DNA of 64,000 nt from Oleomonas cavernae (GTDB lineage Bacteria; Pseudomonadota; Alphaproteobacteria; Zavarziniales; Zavarziniaceae): contig NZ_QYUK01000011.1 of NCBI RefSeq assembly GCF_003590945.1, positions 1,702,001-1,766,000 of the forward strand. The letters are read 5' to 3'. Positions 61,128 to 64,000 of the stretch are shown here, in pieces. The notes under the pieces were generated by a model. It saw nothing but the letters and a program-made list of their open reading frames with translations, did no database searches and was not told where the DNA came from. Numbering within the stretch: position 1 is the stretch's first letter; every line of letters starts with the position of its first letter. The position numbers and the translations under genes are program-made.

Positions 61128-62080
61128 CCCGCACCCTGTCCCCTTTCGTCCTGCTTGCCCTGATCCTTGCCGGCTGCGGCGACAACGGCGGCCAGGTTAC
61201 GGTCCAGGGCTATGCCGAGGGTGATTTCGTCACTGTCGCCGCCACCGCCGGCGGCCGCCTGACCGCGCGCCCGGTGAACCGCGGCGACGTGGTGAAGGCT
61301 GGCGACGCCCTGTTCGCGCTGGACGCGACGGCGGCCACAGCCAGCCGCGACCAGGCCGCCGCCAGCCTCGCCCAGGCCCAGGCCGATCTGGCCGACAGCC
61401 TGAAAGGCAGCCGGCCCACGGAAGTCGCCGCGATCGACGCCCAGATCGCCGAGGCGCGCTCGGCCCTCGATCTCGCCCGCATCGAGTTGGCGCGCACCCA
61501 GCGCCTGACCGCGACCCAGGTCGCCAGCCGTCAGGGCCTGGACAAGGCCCAGGCGACGGTCGAGCAGGCCCAGGCCCGCCTCGAGGCCCTGGAAGCCCAG
61601 CGCGACACCGCCACCCTGGGCGCCCGCGACGACCGCATCCTGGCGGCACGCGCGGCAGTCGCCGCAGCCAGTGCGACGCTGGCCGATGCCGAGTGGCAAC
61701 TGGCCGAACGGCAGGTAACGGCGCCGGTGGCCGGCATCGTCAGCGAGACCATCCGCGACCCCGGCGAAGTGGTCGCGGCCGGGGCCCCGGTGCTGACCCT
61801 GCTGCCCGACGACGGCACCAAGATCCGCTTCTTCCTGCCCGAAACCCTGCTGCCCAAGGTCGCCCCGGGCGACACGGTGCGCCTTGCCTGCGACGGCTGT
61901 CCCGGCGATCTCGCCGCCCGCGTCACCTATGTGGCGCCCAAGGAGGAATTCACCCCGCCGACGGTCTATACCGTCACCAACCGGGAGACCTTCGTCTACC
62001 TGGTCGAGGCGCGGCAGAGCGCCGGGGCCACGCGCCTGCGCCCCGGCCAGCCGCTCGACGTGACGATCGGCGCGCCATGA
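61124..62080 (+). CDS. HlyD-type membrane fusion lipoprotein
   Basis: 318 residues. Lipoprotein signal with lipobox LAGC (Cys18); barrel-sandwich hybrid halves at VTVAATAGGRLTARPVNRGD and VAGIVSETIRDPGEVV; coiled-coil hairpin between (AQAQADLADSLKGSRPTEVAA and following). This is the YbhG/EmrA-like adaptor class that joins an ABC-2 exporter to the outer membrane in a MacAB/YbhFSR-like pump. Its stop overlaps the ATPase start (ATGA). Confidence 0.9.
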   Translation: MTRTLSPFVLLALILAGCGDNGGQVTVQGYAEGDFVTVAATAGGRLTARPVNRGDVVKAGDALFALDATAATASRDQAAASLAQAQADLADSLKGSRPTEVAAIDAQIAEARSALDLARIELARTQRLTATQVASRQGLDKAQATVEQAQARLEALEAQRDTATLGARDDRILAARAAVAAASATLADAEWQLAERQVTAPVAGIVSETIRDPGEVVAAGAPVLTLLPDDGTKIRFFLPETLLPKVAPGDTVRLACDGCPGDLAARVTYVAPKEEFTPPTVYTVTNRETFVYLVEARQSAGATRLRPGQPLDVTIGAP

Positions 62081-63006
62081 CCACCCCGCTCGCCATCGAT
62101 GTCACCGATCTGACCAAGCGCTTTGGCGAGCGCACGGTGGTCGATCACGTCTCGGTCAAGGTCAAGACCGGCGAGATCATGGGCTTCCTCGGCCCCAACG
62201 GCAGCGGCAAGACCACCACCATCCGCATGCTGTGCGGCCTGCTGGTGCCCGACGAGGGACGCGGCACGTGTCTGGGCCTGGACGTGCTGGCGCAGAGCGA
62301 TGCGATCAAGCGCCAGGTCGGCTATATGACGCAGAAGTTCAGCTTCTACGAAGACCTGACGATCGAGGAGAACCTGAGCTTCGTCGCCCGCATCTATGAC
62401 CTCGACCGCCGGGCGCAGCGCGTCGCCGAGACGCTGGAACGCCTGGGGCTGGCCAACCGCCGCAACCAGCTCGCGGGCTCGCTGTCGGGCGGCTGGAAGC
62501 AGCGCCTGGCGCTGGCCGCCTGCATCATGCACGAGCCGCGCCTGCTGCTGCTGGACGAGCCCACCGCCGGCGTCGACCCCAAGGCGCGGCGCGATTTCTG
62601 GGACCAGATCCATCTCCTCGCGGCCGAGGGCATGACCGTGCTGGTCTCGACCCATTACATGGACGAGGCGGAACGCTGCCACCGCATCGCCTACATCGCC
62701 TATGGCAAGCTGCTGACCGAGGGCACGGTGGACGAGGTCGTGGCCGCCGCCGGCCTGACCACCTTCGCCCTGTCGGGCCCCGGCATGGGCGCCCTGGCCA
62801 GGCTGCTGGAAGGCGCGCCCGGCGTCGACCAGGTCGCCCCCTTCGGCACCGTGCTCCACGTCTCGGGCCGCGACGGGGCCGCCCTGAAAGCCACGCTGGA
62901 CAGCGTGGTGAATGGCACGCCGGGGGTCCACATCAGCGCGGATGCCCCGTCGCTGGAAGATGTCTTCATCCTGCTGATGGGCGGGGCACAGGACAATTTC
63001 TCATGA
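62077..63006 (+). CDS. ABC exporter ATP-binding protein (YbhF-like)
   Basis: 309 residues. Walker A GPNGSGKTTTIRM, signature LSGGWKQRLALAA, Walker B LLLLDEPTAGVDPKARRD, H-loop VSTHYMDEAERC. Single ATPase domain, similar to each half of YbhF. It pairs with the downstream permease and the HlyD-like lipoprotein. Confidence 0.92.
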   Translation: MTTPLAIDVTDLTKRFGERTVVDHVSVKVKTGEIMGFLGPNGSGKTTTIRMLCGLLVPDEGRGTCLGLDVLAQSDAIKRQVGYMTQKFSFYEDLTIEENLSFVARIYDLDRRAQRVAETLERLGLANRRNQLAGSLSGGWKQRLALAACIMHEPRLLLLDEPTAGVDPKARRDFWDQIHLLAAEGMTVLVSTHYMDEAERCHRIAYIAYGKLLTEGTVDEVVAAAGLTTFALSGPGMGALARLLEGAPGVDQVAPFGTVLHVSGRDGAALKATLDSVVNGTPGVHISADAPSLEDVFILLMGGAQDNFS

Positions 63007-64000
63007 CGACCTTCCTCCATTCCTTCGGCATTTCCCGTGCCCGCCTCGCCGCCATGGTGGTGAAGGAATTCATTCAGATGCGGCGCGACCGCCTGACCTT
63101 TGCCCTGCTGATCGGCATCCCGATCATGCAGCTCGCCCTGTTCGGCTTTGCCATCAACAACGACCCCAAGGGCCTGCCCACCATCGTCCATGTGGCCGAG
63201 GACGGCCCCCATGCCCGCAGTATCCTCAGCGCCCTGCGCAATTCCGGTTACTTCAAGCTGGAGGAAGAGGCAGCCAGCCGGGCGCAGGTCGACCGCGCCC
63301 TGGAACTGGGCCGGGTACAATTCGCAGTGACGATCCCGGCGGGCTTCGAGCGCACCCTGCTGCGCGGCGAGACCCCGCAACTGCTGATCGAGGCCGATGC
63401 CAGCGACCCCTCCGCCACCGGCAATGCCATCGCCGCCCTGGCGCGTATCGGAACCGAGGCCCTGCGCCACGACCAGGGCGACCTGGCCGGCACCACGGTC
63501 GCGACGGACGACCGCCCGCCGCCCTTCGAATTTGTCGTCCACCGCCGCTTCAACCCCGACGGCATCACCCAGTACAATATCGTGCCCGGCCTGATCGGGG
63601 TGATCCTGACCATGACCATGGTGATTACCACCGCCATGGCCATGACCCGCGAACGCGAGCGCGGCACCATGGAAAACCTCCTCGCCATGCCGGTGCGGCC
63701 GATCGAGGTGATGACGGGCAAGATCCTGCCGCCCATCGGCATGGGGGCGATTCAGGTCTCGGTCGTGCTGATCGCCGCGCGCGGCCTGTTCGGGGTGCCG
63801 ATGACCGGCTCGTTCCCAGCCCTGATCATCGCCGTGATGCTGTTCATCGCCACCAACCTGTGCATCGGCTTCACCTTCTCGACGGTGGCGCGCAACCAGC
63901 TCCAGGCGATGCAGATGTCGTTCTTCTTCTTCCTGCCGTCGATCCTGCTCTCGGGCTTCATGTTCCCCTTCCGCGGCATGCCGTCGTGGGCCCAGGCGAT
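63003..64000 (+). CDS. ABC-2-type permease (YbhS/YbhR-like), cut by window end
   Basis: At least 332 residues visible from ATG 63003 (ATGA overlap with the ATPase gene). The YbhS layout is seen: ARLAAMVVKEFIQMRRDRLTFALLI (ABC-2 N-terminal helix), a large periplasmic domain, then VPGLIGVILTMTMVITTAMAMTRERERGTMENLLAMPVRP and PSILLSGFMFPFRGMP in pieces. The gene goes on past 64000. With TetR-HlyD-ATPase it forms a tripartite efflux system for small hydrophobic compounds or drugs (family knowledge). Confidence 0.9.
   Translation, partial: MTTFLHSFGISRARLAAMVVKEFIQMRRDRLTFALLIGIPIMQLALFGFAINNDPKGLPTIVHVAEDGPHARSILSALRNSGYFKLEEEAASRAQVDRALELGRVQFAVTIPAGFERTLLRGETPQLLIEADASDPSATGNAIAALARIGTEALRHDQGDLAGTTVATDDRPPPFEFVVHRRFNPDGITQYNIVPGLIGVILTMTMVITTAMAMTRERERGTMENLLAMPVRPIEVMTGKILPPIGMGAIQVSVVLIAARGLFGVPMTGSFPALIIAVMLFIATNLCIGFTFSTVARNQLQAMQMSFFFFLPSILLSGFMFPFRGMPSWAQA

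Overview
The window is a GC-rich (roughly two-thirds G+C) piece of bacterial chromosome with the gene content and order of an alphaproteobacterium. Pointers are the dgt-argS-SPOR-nagZ-scpA-scpB block, the pcm-rhodanese-tolC-popZ-valS block, an Aap-type amino-acid ABC operon, a Zur box of alphaproteobacterial type, and several families of intergenic palindromes common in Rhodospirillales-like and Rhizobiales genomes. The genus cannot be read from the sequence; a Rhodospirillales relative is an inference.

Layout: 0-8 kb is mixed (truncated PLP decarboxylase, SDR, Coq4-like protein, a small Zn-finger gene between a split direct repeat, threonine ammonia-lyase, unknown small genes, cbpA-cbpM, a DUF2272 lipoprotein). 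8-11 kb holds an FMO/SDR operon facing a TetR gene across a 19-bp palindrome. 11-20 kb is core: scpB, scpA, M50 peptidase, nagZ, SPOR protein, argS, dgt on the minus strand, then erpA and xth. 20-27 kb is catabolic or accessory (AraC, PF10118 protein, GFA protein, LysR facing an alpha/beta hydrolase plus SDR, cupin, DUF4328). 27-34 kb is core again: valS, popZ, tolC, rhodanese, pcm, then tRNA-Cys and tRNA-Asn. 34-36 kb has a ParE-type toxin-antitoxin pair and a MarR/ABM divergon with two operator-like palindromes. 36-42 kb is a cyclopropane-fatty-acid-synthase-type lipid-modification cluster (FAD oxidoreductase, DUF1365, CFA synthase, MFS, NTF2-like). 42-46 kb covers NUDIX, cysteine synthase, mercaptopyruvate sulfurtransferase, GNAT and VOC. 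46-50 kb is aapJQMP. 50-54 kb is metC-MFS, then zur facing hisI across a Zur box. 54-57 kb holds two accessory genes bracketed by three copies of one palindrome. 57-64 kb holds two ABC-2 transporter operons facing away from each other, one ending in a lactone-oxidase-type flavoprotein and the other headed by a TetR regulator.

Thirteen reading-frame breaks lie in otherwise well-conserved genes. All but one are cleanly explained by one missing base (the exception needs two missing or one extra), usually in a G/C-rich run, and four sit in one CFA synthase. This reads as residual sequencing or assembly error rather than gene decay, so the interrupted genes are given here as whole genes with the break marked.

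No CRISPR array, prophage, transposase or obviously new multi-gene system was recognised. The most interesting points are the Zur box/hisI arrangement, the split promoter-plus-start duplication around a foreign-looking Zn-finger gene, the repeat-bracketed accessory genes at 54.8-56.8 kb, the preference of palindromes for convergent gene ends, and the TerB-Coq4-like protein.
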